The notes: generated by a model not told the origin, from the sequence alone. DNA of 64,000 nt from Glebionis coronaria (GCA_025667525.1 CM046878.1:93883237-93947236); one strand, 5' to 3'. Positions 9,714 to 20,631 are shown, counted from the first letter of the stretch. Translations and numbers: made by a program.

Positions 9714-10122
9714 TAAATCGTACACTTCCCCGTGAATATCAACCCAGGTTACAATCTGAAAGTGATTACAAGCCATTTTATTGAGCTAAAAACGATGAAT
9801 GGTTTGTGACAAGCTCAACCATAGATAGATTGCTCTACTAGTTGTTGGAAAAATTGTCCAAAATAGACATTTTCCTTTATTAAAAATAGAAATGACATGT
9901 TTTGAAAAATATTTACAACTTTCATTCGAGCTTTATGTATACACCCGTGTCATTATTGAGCGACATTCTAGGTACGTCCATATTATCGATACTGAAAGAA
10001 AAGTCGAGAAGAATATTTTTGGATTTTCAAATATTTTTAATTTTGTGTTTTGTTTTTATACGTTTTTTATATTTTCTTTTTCTTTTTCAATGATATTTAC
10101 AAGTAGATGTTTGATAGATGAA
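9714..10122 (-). other. RLC-2 post-pol spacer
   Basis: Non-coding. It carries the block shared with RLC-1 (complement of about 9765-9990) and an A-rich tract (complement of 10020-10090). A weak purine tract (GGGGAAGTG) lies just before the 3' LTR. Confidence 0.55.
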
Positions 10123-10638
10123 TCAAGTAGGCAACTTTGTTAGAATCTCCAGTTCTGCAGGAGTCAAACATCTCATACCAATTTGCCTAACGAGGTACTC
10201 AAATCTATCTTTCGACAGAGCTTTCGTAAATAAGTCAGCTAATTGGTAATCCGTTCCAACGTATAGTTCAATGATACTGCGTTCAACTTGTTCCTTTATG
10301 AATTGATATCTAACATCAATGTACTTCGTACGGGAATGTTGTACCGGATTGCAGGAGATGGCTATGGCCGACTTTGAGTCACAATACATAGGGACTTTAT
10401 CAGCCACAATCCGTGAGTTGTGTTCTCATCCAAAGAACTTGAGCACAACACGCAGATAGAGACACATACTCCGCTTCAGCCGATGAAAGTGACATGCAAT
10501 CCTGCTTCTTGGAAGACCATCCCACGAGCTTATCTTGTCCTAGAAATTGTGCCCCACCAGAAGTACTTTTTCGAGTATCAAGACACCCTACGTGATCAAA
10601 ATTTGAATAGGCCGTTAGAAAGAAACCGGTTTCCTTAA
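10123..10638 (-). pseudogene. copia RNase H (RLC-2), broken
   Basis: The last 94 codons (10407-10123) are open and contain MYCDSKSAIAISCNPVQHSR, HIDVRYQFI-type sequence (here YIDVRYQFI) and LADLFTKAL. Upstream, in shifted frames to 10638, STSGG, SAEAEYVSLS and VLWMRTQLTD can still be read. Lesions lie between 10407 and 10640. Role would be degradation of the RNA strand of the RNA-DNA hybrid. Confidence 0.8.
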
Positions 10639-10642
10639 GATA

Positions 10643-11518
10643 CTAGAGTTCTAAATGAATGGTATTCTTCAAGTACCGAAAGATTCGTTTAACGTCCTTG
10701 AGGTGTTTTTCAGTTGGTCTGGCTTGATATCGTGCACAATAGCATGTTGCATGTGCAATATCTGGTCTGCTTGATGTCAAGTACATGAGGGACCCGATCA
10801 TGGAACGATATTTCGTTTGATCTATGGGTACTCCCTCCAAGTCAGCATCCAGGGATGAGGTGGATAATGGTGTCCTGACTGGGTTACATGAGGTCATACC
10901 ATGCTTTTTTATTATCTCTTGACAATACTTAGCTTGGTTAATAAAGATACCACTTGGCGATTGGTGAACTTGAATTCCTAGAAAGAATTTTAGTTCGCCC
11001 ATCATTGACATTTCAAATTTGTTCTGCATTAGTTTTTCAAACCATTTTGAAAGTTTTGAGTTTGTAGACCCGAAAATAATGTCATCAACGTAAATCTACA
11101 CAAGTAAAATGTCATCCATATATTTATATATGAACAAGGTAAGATCAATGGAAACTATTGAGAAACCTTTGGATATCAGAAAATTCAAGAGCTCGTCGTA
11201 CCACGCCCTTGGAGCTTGCTTTAGTCCATATAGTGCTTTGTGGAGACGATACACCTTGTCAGGATAATGTGGATTAATGAATCCTTCCGACTGCGTGACA
11301 TAGACTTCTTCCTTCAAAGGATCTTTAAGAAATACCGTCTTCACGTCCATTTGATAAACAGTGAATCCCTTATGTGCAACATAAGCAAGGAAAATCCTGA
11401 CCGCTTCCATACGAGCTACTGGTGCAAATGATTCTTCAAAATTAATTCCCTCTTTCTGGTCATACCCCTTAGCCACTAGCCTAGCTTTGTTCTTGATGAT
11501 TGTGTTTTCTTCATCCAT
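10643..11518 (-). pseudogene. copia reverse transcriptase (RLC-2), broken
   Basis: 11518-11096 carries [45 protein letters not shown] and ends KYMDDILLV before a TAG. The frame resumes with the YVDD box and, at 11029-10643, MSMMGELKFFLGIQ, INQAKYCQEIIKKHGM and the SMIGSLMYLTSSRPD and [19 protein letters not shown] motifs. At least one in-frame stop splits the catalytic region, so the product would be inactive. Confidence 0.85.
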
Positions 11519-11545
11519 CTTGTTTTTCCAGATCCAAGGAAGATT

Positions 11546-12568
11546 TCACGGAATAACATCGTATGGTCTGTCAACAAGTTCCCAGACTTTAAGTCTTTCA
11601 AATTGAAGAAGTTCATCTTGCATCGATTCAATCCAAGCATGATCAACCATGGCTTCTTTCATGTTTTTCGGTTCAGCTGAACTCACGACGAGTGCGAACA
11701 TACAAACATCGTCATCGGTTGCTAGTTGTCGTCTCGTGCGAACGGGCTGTGAAGGGTTTCCGATTACTTGAACCAAAGGATGATCTAGGGTCCAATGATG
11801 TGTTGAAGGATGTCGTTGATATAACATATGCATATTTGATGGATCAACATGGCGAGTAAAAGACTCTCCAGTTTCGTGTACCGATGTACCGAATGGATTA
11901 TGAAAATCGTCATCGTTAGATAATGCATTGTCTGCTTGATTTTTGTTCTCTAGAGCAAGGACATTAGTTGTGGATGTTGTAGGATCGGCTGTTGAAGTGA
12001 TATTTTGTGGAGGTAAATCTGCAGCAACCCGTGTTGAAGTAGATGAAGTTGTATCCTTTTGTTGATGATGATCGGTATCATCATTTTTATCATGAGTGAC
12101 AGTGGAAGACTTCGATACAACATGTTTCTCCCCCATGAAATATTCATCAAACATTGGTCCATATAACATTTTCAACTCTTCAATTGTCGTGTCCACTGTC
12201 ATATTAGCTCTTGGAACACTTTGTTAAACCAGCTTTGAACTTGACGGTTCATTGTTGTGGTCTTGAGTTTCGAGTTTCGTGCGGTTGTGCACATAAGTCT
12301 TTTGTCGTTGTGGATCAGGACTTAAATTGTTTTGTTCAAGTGCCATTTCTTGCAATTCATCGAATCAGACATGAATAGTTTCGACTATCAATTTTGTTCT
12401 CTTGTTGTAAACTCTATACCCCTTAGACTGAGTTGCGTAGCCCACTAGAATACATGCATCACCTTTCTCTTTCATTTTATCTAGATTTTCACCATCTCGG
12501 ATTAAGTAACACGTACATCCAAAAACGTGAAGGTGTTTGAGTGAAGGTTTGCGATCATGAATAATGTG
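11546..12568 (-). pseudogene. copia integrase-RT hinge (RLC-2)
   Basis: 12202-11546 is an open stretch rich in Ser, Thr, Asp and His with a C-terminal part (DHAWIESMQDELLQFERLKVW) that is the conserved start of the copia reverse transcriptase region. Upstream (12568-12203) fragments such as LHVFGCTCYLIRDG and GYRVYN from the integrase tail can be read across stops. Confidence 0.7.
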
Positions 12569-13651
12569 CTATGGTGTTTTTTCGTGTCTTGGAATAATTA
12601 AGGAACAGTTTTGTGTGTAGCATGCGGTTGACACGACTTCGGCCCAAAAGAATAGTGGTAGTTTTGAAGCTGATAATTGTGTTCGAGCAGCCTCAACCAA
12701 AGTACTATTTCGTCTTTCAACAACGCCGTTTTGTTCAGGTGTTCTAGCAATTGATGTTTCATGTTCAATCCTTTCGGCTTCAAAATAATTCTTCAGAGTT
12801 GAATTCAAGAATTCCGTGCCTCTGTCAGTACGTACCACTTTTACTTGATCTTGAAGACCACGTTGTATCAGTTTAAGGAAGTTGGTGAGAACTTCGGGTG
12901 TTTCATCCTTGGATCTCAAGAAGAAAGTCCACGTGTACCTTGAGTAGTCATCGACAATAACCACAATGTATTTCTTCCCATTGATAGTTTGAACACGCAT
13001 AGGACCACACAAATCCATATGAATAAGATCTAACCGTCCTTTAGAGCCTGGTGTAGTCTTTGTCTTGAAACTTCGTTTAGCTTTACAAAGCTCACAAGAA
13101 GAACAAAGATGATATATGATGAATTTCAAGCTTGGAAGGCCTCTCACAATATCTTTCTTGGAAAGCAAGTTGATGGTATCAAAGTTGAGATGAGATAGAC
13201 GTTAATGCCATAACCATGCTTGAGTCGTTGAATCTTTAACAATGGAACAAATTGGAGTTGTAGAAGTTGTATCTTGAAGTGAAATTGTGTAAAGATTTGT
13301 ACCCCGTGAACCGGTGAGTAACTCATTACCAATATAATCACGAACAAAACATGTCTTCTTTCGAAATGTAACCTCCAAATCTGCATCACATAATTGACCA
13401 ACCGAGAAAAGATTATGATTGAGCCCTTCGACGTAGTATACCCGTTTTATTGTGATATTCCCCTGAACCAAATCTCCATATACTAGGATCGGTGCAAATT
13501 GATTATTTCCGAATCGGACCGTACCCAGGAACTTCTCCACAAAGTTAATTAGAAGCTTGAGATTCCCCATCAAGTGCTTGGTGCACCCGAAGTCCAATAT
13601 GAAGAGAATTATTTCGATCACCTGCAGAAGAATTAGAACACGATGGGGCAT
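12569..13651 (-). pseudogene. copia protease and integrase (RLC-2), broken
   Basis: Protease: LDFGCTKHLMG at the start of 13651-13202, where the active-site triad should be D-S/T-G; the middle residue is Phe. Then YVEGLNHNLFSVGQLCD and the GAG-pre-integrase part, cut by a stop after WLWH. 13168-12569 holds the zinc-binding cysteines (CSSCELCKAK), the catalytic aspartates in HMDLCGPM and VRTDRGTEF and the glutamate in PEQNGVVERRN, and stops at EKTP. The integrase acidic residues are all present but the chain is not continuous. Confidence 0.85.
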
Positions 13652-15617
13652 TTGCTAAACTGGATTCCATGTTAGTTGTGATATCTGAATCATTAGTTTC
13701 CATAGTTTCAACACTAAAAGGCATGCTAGCACTCGTATTCACATTTTCTGTCCTAACCTTAGGCATCCATTTATATCCTGGAGGACATTGATTAGCAAAC
13801 CACCATTTCGAAGACTTGCTAGAAGACTCATATAATTCCATAATATTGCTTCTACGGTTCTTAGTGGTGGATTTTGATGCAATATTGTTCTTAGAGGGGG
13901 TTGCACCAGAATGGTTCGCTTCGCGTTTGGGTTTACTAGTACTAATAGGCATCGCGATTTGCTTCTTAGTTCTAGTATCTACGCCTTTGACATTATTCGA
14001 AACACACATAGCATGATTAGCATTAGCACATTTTCCACATTTCACACAAACAAAGTTAACATTCAAAGCATTCAAAGTCGAATCATTCAAATCGTCATTA
14101 CATGTAATTACATACGTTTTATTCTTAGAAACATTCAAATTCCTATGGTGGTCTTCTACTTTCGTCATCTTCCCTTGACTCTTGTTTTGCCAAACCTTTT
14201 CATTCATTCGAGTGCTCTAAAGCTGAAGCCGACTAACACTAGCAGTGGGGACTACTCCTGTAGTAAAAGACACACGTCCATTAGTGTTTCTAAAAGTCTG
14301 AGGCGATTGACTTTCTTTGTTGTGTGTGGGTTTAGTGGCCAATCTATACATCCCTGGTTTGATCTCATTTGTGTTCTTAATGCTTTGTGGTTGAATATCT
14401 GTTTTGGGAGTAATCTGTGGTAACCTATCCTTCCCATTCGTCTTGGGGGAAAACCTAGGTTTTGCAAATGCAGAATTGGAGAAAACAAATGGTTTTCCCA
14501 AGACAGAGGGTTTAGTCACTTTATATGCATTGAGTTGTCTTACAACAGGTTTCTTAACGCTAGGTTCCACGATTTTCCCACCCATCTTAGCAACGACTTT
14601 CTTCAACTCTGCAATCGCTATGTCCCTGTCTTGTAATTGAGCTTTCAGATATGTAATTTCCATGCTTTTTTCATTCATTTCTCGAAATGATTTGGAAAGT
14701 TTTTCTTGTAAGGTATTATCATGTGGGAAACTTTCGATGTCTTTTTGTAAAGCAAGTTCAAGAGAATGACAATGTTTTTGAAGGAAATCAATTCTGTGTT
14801 GAAGTAACTCAAAAGCCTTTTTATCAACATTTTCTTTGTGTTTCGAGAGCTCAGTTTCAAGACGTTCACACTCTTTGGTCTTACAAGATATTTACATGCA
14901 ACATCAGAATATTCATCTATAGCAGCACAAGATGTAACAGCAACACACAAAATATCTTTGAAGATACATTCTTTTAAGAGTAGATCATATTCGTTTGAAA
15001 ACTCTGATTTTTCAGTTTGAAGATCATCAATTTCTTACTCAATGGACTCAACATATTTCAAATCATCAAACATTTCAGACCGCATTAAATATTCAAACTC
15101 AAGAACATTTTCTTTTATGCTTGCCGCAACGGTATTAAAAGTCCTTTCACAAGCACAATTATATCCTGAGGAATCTCTTTTTTCCATTTGTCGTTTTCAC
15201 GTTTTGCCAGTCTCTTTCAATGATTGATTTAGAATTTTCAATGTGATGTGTAACAATACCAAGTGTTTTTCTACTTTTGCTTTTAGAAGCATCAAGAGGC
15301 AAATAGTTAATATATTTAGAAACATTGGATTTGTTAGTGGCAAAAATTTTCTTCCATTGAATTCTTCTTTGTTTGCTTCAAAAACCAATTCCTCACGAGA
15401 CTTCTGTTTTTGTGGAGTGAAAAGACCATAAAGACTGTTTTGATAAGCATAATTATATGGTTTCACAAAATCTTTATTGGTGATCTACTCTCCTCATCCC
15501 AAAAGGATGTCTCTTCAATATCGAGCCTTACTACTGGGCAATCATGATCGGTCCATTCGGACTCATCAAGATATAAGTGGGGGTTCTCAGCTTGAGCTTG
15601 CTCGAGGTACTTAGGAC
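13545..15617 (-). pseudogene. RLC-2 gag-pol linker with second Cys-rich motif
   Basis: Two main open stretches, 14678-14217 and 14207-13545, plus shorter ones to 15466. The first starts with a heptad-like segment (AQLQDRDIAIAELKKVV) and a Lys/Pro-rich tail containing NEIKPGMYRL. The second has a Cys-rich motif CVKCGKCANANHAMC and ends in WWFANQCPPGYKWMPK. I recognise this order from copia polyproteins of composites. No enzymatic activity is expected; it likely belongs to the capsid-proximal region. Frame changes separate the pieces. Confidence 0.65.
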
Positions 15618-16337
15618 TTACAAAACTAGCTTTACCCTTAAAAACGACCGTAGCGCTATCATTCTCATAGTTTGAATAGATTGATTCGTTTTATAAACAA
15701 TTTTCTTCAAAAAATCGACTTGTTCTTCGAGTTCCGTTACTTTTTCAGTATCTTTGCCTTGACAATCTTTGAAATCTTGTTTCAACTTTTCAACCTCTTG
15801 TTTCTTTTCCTCAAGAATTTTAGCAGAATCAATGGTATTCATGGAAAGTCTCTGTTCAAGTTTGTTTACTTTTGTTGTGGCAAGGTACGTTTTTTAACGT
15901 TCATCACTTAAGAAAGCATTATATTGACGTTTTTCTTTAGCTAACAAAGCAAGAGCTTCGTTGTATTTATTTTCAAAATCGTCATTTTTAACGTTAATTA
16001 AACGAACTTTGTACCCCTCAAGCTCTTTGTCTCTTTGAAGAAGCTGAGCCCTATAACTATCAATGGTCTCACTAGATTTTATAAGAGCGGCTTTGCTTTC
16101 TTCAAAGTTTTGAGTGAGCGCTGCGTTTGCCTTCTTTGATTGCTTTTGACTCTTTCTAATTTCATTGACATCTTTTTGTAAACTAGCAATTAAATTAGAA
16201 AGCGCGACACGCTCCTCATCATCATACTCATTTGCATGTTGATCATCCTCAAACTCATTATTATCAACCGTTTCCATCATACATGTGTCAGTAATTATTG
16301 TTGGTAGATCATTATTCTCATGTGTATCACCAAACAC
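15618..16337 (-). pseudogene. RLC-2 coiled-coil region of gag
   Basis: 16337-15894 and 15842-15618 are open and strongly heptad-like, rich in Glu, Lys, Asn and Leu (for example RVALSNLIASLQKDVNEI and VTELEEQVDFLKKIV). This fits the extended coiled-coil segment found after the zinc knuckle in Sirevirus-type gag. A stop separates the two parts. Confidence 0.7.
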
Positions 16338-16421
16338 ATTATATACATCATCATGTTGTACCTTATCAATTGGCTCGGTATCAAAGATAGGACCATTATC
16401 ATATTCAGTGACGTTGAGGAC

Positions 16422-16664
16422 CTAATGAATCTTTGCCATGTATGAATAATGTGCTTTGAGTTCTTGGTTGGAGAGCTCATCATCTGTGTCGTCAAGCATT
16501 TCTTCTTCCTCAGTTGATAACTTGATCCCAGCTTCCATCTTCTTATAGAGCAGCATCTTTTCCTTATGATAACCATAATCCTTAACCCTTTTCGGCTGCC
16601 TGCATTCCTTAGCCATATGCCCAAACCCTCTGTAGTTAAAACAGTGAATCCCACTTTGTTGCAC
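16422..16664 (-). pseudogene. RLC-2 gag zinc knuckle, second cysteine lost
   Basis: The segment reads CFNYRGFGHMAKEC, spaced exactly as a CX2CX4HX4C nucleic-acid-binding knuckle, but the second position is Tyr instead of Cys. It is followed by QPKRVKDYGYHKEKM and an acidic helix ending ELKAHYSYMAKI. Loss of a zinc ligand would weaken RNA packaging. A G-to-A change would explain it, as expected for a methylated, decaying element. Confidence 0.8.
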
Positions 16665-16885
16665 AACTTGAGTACCAACAGTTTCCCTATTTCCAACAAC
16701 AGTGGCAACCCTCTGATTATCATACTTAGCGGTTTGTCGATCATGTCTTGCAGGATCTCAGCACGCCTGTGTGTGTCATACCTTGGGGGACTCTGAGCAT
16801 AGTTGTTCCTCGTGTTTGATGATGTTCTAAGGTTGTTGTTGGTGGGTTTGTAGATTTTCTTGTATTGCTTCATAATGAAAGCTAT

Positions 16886-17863
16886 TTATTGCTTAAATTC
16901 CCTATCATTTTGAGCTTGTTCTTCATCACCGTTTTCTTCAGATGATTGCTCAAGTGGTGGTGATGGTGCTCTTGCAACTTCTTTGCCTTGTGATCTTGTT
17001 GGAGCATGTGACTTAGATACAATGGAAGATCGTGGTGATGATGATTGAGTAGAGTAGGTCTTTGGAGCACGAGAACGATAATCTGGGTAATGTTGAGTGG
17101 TAGACACCAAAGCAAGTGGATTTGCAAACTTTGCTACCCTTTCAGCTCGAAGTTCGTTTGCCTCATTCTGAAATTGTTTCAAAATGTCAAAGAGCGTGTG
17201 ATATGAGACTCCGTCTAACTTTTGTTGTTGTTTCACCAAAGTGACAAACCGTGTCCACTCTGGTTGAAGTTGCTGTAGAAATTGAACATTGACTTGCATG
17301 GTGGAGACTTGCAAGTTGTTTTGTGTCATGACATTCATCATTTTGTAGAATCGGGAGTAATATGACTCAATTGATTCCCCATCCTTTGAAGTAAACTTGC
17401 CAAAGTTCCAAAACAGGTTTGTTTTTACATCTTGTTTGTTGAGTGATTCACCTTGTTGCGATCTTTCAATAGTCATTCACATTTCTTTAGCAGTAGGGCA
17501 TGCATCAACCGTGGAGAAAATGTCATCTCCAATGCCACTGAGAATTAAGTAAATTGCTTCATTCTCTGCATTAACCCAAGAATGGTTCTCTGGTATGAGG
17601 TCGGATCTTTTTTCATCACGTTCATGTGCGGGTACTTCGTCACTTGTGTCTGTGGCTGGTACAGCAGGAATTTGACCTTTGAAAATACATAGGGTCCATA
17701 AAAATGCATTGCCTTAAAGCATCACCTTTAGGTCTTGTGTCAAGATATCATAGAAAACGGAATTGCCATTGATAATATCGACCAGACACAAGCATTGGTG
17801 GTCTTTGTTTGTTGCCCGCCGCCATGATGTTGTTGTTTGACGATACTCTACAGTAGAATCCAT
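16886..17863 (-). pseudogene. RLC-2 gag capsid region, broken
   Basis: The start codon is at 17863 (MDSTVEYR). Frameshifts follow within the first 70 codons; then a long readable frame (ending near 17477) runs into a TGA just before MTIERSQQGESLN, which opens the clean stretch 17476-16886. That stretch carries the copia gag pattern (FTSKDGESIESYYSRFYKMMN, FLQQLQPEWTRFV). The N-terminal half is duplicated at 21059-21545. Confidence 0.85.
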
Positions 17864-18684
17864 CTCAATAATCTCTGAAATGATGAAGTGAATACGGATC
17901 TTAAGTAGAGGTGTTGTGATTAGGTTGTGGTTGAAATTCCAAAAATTCAAATTTTTTCAGTCCGACAATAAATTCTCCAGTCCGATATATCGGTAGATCG
18001 AAAAAATTTGTAATCGCCAAATTTTGAAATCGAGTTAGAAATAGCCAAAAACTAGTGTGGAATTTTTTTTAATTTACTTGACCTAAAAATTTTAAGTCTC
18101 GAACAAAAATCTCGCAAAAAATAATCTCGGAATAATCTGTTGATAAGATCTCGGAATAATATGATCTCACAATAATGGGATCTCGCAATATTCAAGATTT
18201 CTGAATAAATCTCGCAATAATCAAAAAAATTCTGCAATAATCCAAAGATTCCGCAATAATCCAAATTATTCCGCAATAGCCCAAAGATTATGTAATTACC
18301 CAACTTATTCCGCAATAACCCAAAGATTCCAGATTAACTAATCTCGCAAAAACGTAATTTCTGAACCCTTAATATTGCGAGATTACAAGGTAAAGATTCC
18401 GCAATAATCAAAAGATTTCGCAATACTTCCTAAAAAATAGGATCTCGGATGAGAAGAGCTGTTTTTTCGAGTTTTTATGCTAAAACGAAGTCAAAAGACC
18501 AAAATTTTTTGCGTTTTTCACCAAAAAACTATCCCAAATCACTACCACAACTATGTAGATGATATTGGGAAAGATCAAACCATAAAAAAACACGAAATTT
18601 GTTTTGGGATTCAAGATGAAGATCAATAAAACTCACGAAATGTAGTATAAACCAAAAGCAATCACTAATCTACCCCGTGGAGAA
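17864..18684 (-). other. RLC-2 5' leader with minisatellite
   Basis: Untranslated leader between primer site and gag. 18110-18430 is a degenerate repeat seen on the plus strand as TTCCGCAATAACCCAAA and TCTCGCAATAA variants. The same array is present in the duplicated copy (21790-22190). Confidence 0.75.
18110..18430 (-). repeat. leader minisatellite, copy 1
   Basis: About 17-bp units around TTCCGCAATAACCCAAA, alternating with AGATCTCGGAATAA-type units. The duplicated partner has a longer run of the first unit type, so the array has changed length since duplication. Confidence 0.75.
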
Positions 18685-18692
18685 TGATACCA
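18685..18692 (-). promoter_or_regulatory. RLC-2 primer binding site
   Basis: TGGTATCA on the minus strand, two bases after the LTR end. It matches the 3' end of initiator tRNA-Met, the usual copia primer, for eight bases only; the following bases (TTCTCC) do not continue the match. In the duplicated copy the site is mutated to TGGCATCA (about 22444-22451). Confidence 0.7.
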
Positions 18693-19499
18693 ATTGTTGT
18701 CCCATGATTTATGGTGATGGATCTAAGAAATAAAGAAGAAAAGAGATCAGTTTTAAAGAGAGAAAGAAGAGAGAGAAAAGAGAGAGATGTGTGAAACTTG
18801 TCAAATATTAGATTAGAGAAAAGTGAAAACAACCAACCCTCTCCTAACATGCTAGGAGAGGTATTTATAGCCGTGCCTTACATGTAGGCTTTATGGGCTA
18901 TTTGATTGGGCCGGGCTTGAATCCATTAACTATAGAAAAAATTTCACGATTCGTCCCTGTCGTTTACAAAAAATATCAACATTCATCCCTATCTCAAAAT
19001 AACTCCATGAATCGTCCCTATCGTTTACAACTACGATCAAAATTTGTCCCTATCTTGGATGAGGGTTAGTTTTCTCCGTTAAGTGATATGAAGGGAGGGG
19101 TATTTTAGACCTTTACTTGTTTTTTCTGCCACCATCATTCTTAACTACCACCACCACCGTCACTTTTAACACATAATCCTTTATCCAAGATCTCCTCACC
19201 TCATAACTCCTATATCTACATCTATCTTTTCCACCACCGATTCATTCAAAACAAAAACACAAATCATTGCTGCTGTATGTGGCCATTTCTTCAACCAAAC
19301 CCCAAAACCCTTTTCACCAATTTCAATTTTTAGAGAAAGAAACATAATAATAAATTGTATTCTAGAGAGAGAAACCTTAAAAACGCTGCTGCCAGTGATA
19401 TCTCAGGTGATTTTTTATGTTCTCTAAAACCCTTTTAATTGTTTGTAGTTTAAATGGATCATCGATTATGCTAATAAGCTTTTATTGATTTAGGTTTAT

Positions 19500-19673
19500 G
19501 GGGTGTTTGTTTCGGCTTATAATGAGCTTTTTTTTATTTAAGATTATATTTCATAAGCCCCATGTTTCTGGCTTATTTTGAGACTTATATAAACTTATAT
19601 AAGCTTACAAGTCTCAAAATGAGCCGAATCAAATAAGCGCATAAGCTCATGTATAAGCCGATACAAACATCCC
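19500..19673. mobile_element. MITE nested in the MULE
   Basis: 174 bp with imperfect terminal inverted repeats (GGGGTGTTTGTTTCGG and CCGATACAAACATCCC) and a largely self-complementary body (AATGAGC / GCTCATG, CATAAGC / GCTTAT). TTAT lies on both sides, consistent with a short target duplication. Superfamily is uncertain; a PIF/Harbinger-like 3-bp TTA duplication would fit. Confidence 0.7.
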
Positions 19674-20088
19674 TTATTAATAGTTATTCTTTAAAAAAAG
19701 GATACTTTTTTTGGTGGAGTACCTGATACCTAATAGTATTACTAATTATGCTATGATTTTAGAAATAGTAACACTTTTTATTTATATATAATTTTGGGTT
19801 TCTAGTTTTTGTACTTTTCTAATCTACGTAATATGTAAGCAAGTAAAACTTATGATGAATTTCTACAACATGTGTATTTCATTTTTTGGGTTGCGTTTCC
19901 GAGTCCTTTGGTTAATTTTTTATTTACAATAATTTTACTAAGTTGCTGAATATAAGAGATCAAGGTAAAACCTTTTCGAGAAGTAGTCATGTGCGTGTAA
20001 CAGAATCTGAATTGCATCATTAGATGGTTATTATCGTATACTGATTAAGTGTATTGTGTTTGATAGAGATTGGATTTTTAAAGCAAAG

Positions 20089-20193
20089 ATGTCATCTCAA
20101 GTAGATGGTGAACACATGAGGCTGGTAATATCTAATGAAAGAAACACGGTGGAAGCTGAACCTCAATTTGATTTAGGATTTGATTTATTGTGA
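20089..20193 (+). CDS. 34-codon ORF inside the MULE, possible captured gene start
   Basis: It starts MSSQVDGEHMRLVISNER and runs to a TGA just inside the right inverted repeat. Upstream in the element are a plausible splice donor (CTCAG|GTGATT, about 19407) and acceptor (TTTGATAG, about 20066), so the interior looks like a 5' UTR exon, an intron and a first coding segment. That would fit a Pack-MULE that captured the start of a host gene, or the remnant of a transposase-like gene. I do not recognise the protein. Confidence 0.35.
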   Translation: MSSQVDGEHMRLVISNERNTVEAEPQFDLGFDLL

Positions 20194-20631
20194 GATGTGA
20201 ATATAGAAGTTATAAGGTGAGGAGATCTTGGATGAAGGATTATGTGTTAAAGTGACGGTGGTGGTGCCAGTTAAGAATGATGGTGGCAGAAAAAAATAAG
20301 TAAAGGTCTAAAATACCCCTCCCTTCATATCACTTAACGGAGAAAACTAACCCTCATCCAAGATAGGGACAAATTTTGATCGTAGTTGTAAACGATAGGG
20401 ACGATTCATGAAGTTATTTTGAGATATGGATGAATGTTGATATCTGTGTAAACGATAGGGACAAATCTTGAAATTTTTTCTTAACTATATAACCTTAAAC
20501 ATGAACTATAAGCTATTTTATCAAGCCCGTGATTCCCGGCTATTCTACTATCTATTACAACGTTCTAAGAATAATACATAATACACCTATGACCAAACAC
20601 TCTTGTTTGACTCAATATTTTGAGGCTAACA

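Larger units (their letters stand above)
18935..20480. mobile_element. Mutator-like element (MULE), long terminal inverted repeats, 1546 bp
   Basis: Flanked by a perfect 9-bp direct repeat TTAACTATA (18926-18934 and 20481-20489). The duplicated sequence at about 22670 shows the uninterrupted site with one copy of the 9-mer, which proves the insertion. Terminal inverted repeats start GAAAAAATTTC and extend about 290 bp (18935-19224 and 20191-20480) with a few mismatches. A 9-bp target duplication with long inverted repeats is the Mutator signature. No transposase is encoded, so it depends on another element. Confidence 0.92.
9450..20631 (-). mobile_element. RLC-2: decayed Ty1/copia element, minus strand
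   Basis: Read on the minus strand: 5' LTR (20631 to 18695, split by a Mutator-like element), primer site (18692-18685), leader with minisatellite, gag, coiled-coil and zinc-motif region, protease, integrase, reverse transcriptase and RNase H (ending 10123), a short post-pol spacer, and a 3' LTR (9713 to about 9450). Both LTRs begin TGTTAGCCT. pol carries several stops and shifts, the gag zinc knuckle has lost a cysteine and the protease reads DFG in place of D-S/T-G, so it is not autonomous. There is no extra ORF between pol and the 3' LTR, unlike RLC-1. Confidence 0.85.
18695..20631 (-). repeat. RLC-2 5' LTR, split by a Mutator-like insertion
   Basis: Edges are TGTTGT at 18695 and CTAACA at 20631 on the plus strand. 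Without the inserted element and its target duplication it is about 380 bp, and the duplicate at 22454-22822 is 369 bp. It has a TATA box (complement of 18862-18869) and directly downstream in the sense direction a perfect 9-bp stem (18838-18846 with 18853-18861). Confidence 0.8.

Noticed and set aside
13816..15911. Plus-strand ORFs opposite the RLC-2 gag linker
   Set aside because: They lie antisense to recognisable copia coding sequence and have no family features.
18695..20631. A full-length independent retrotransposon between the two duplication units
   Set aside because: The sequence is one LTR plus a TIR element; order and empty-site copy explain it completely.
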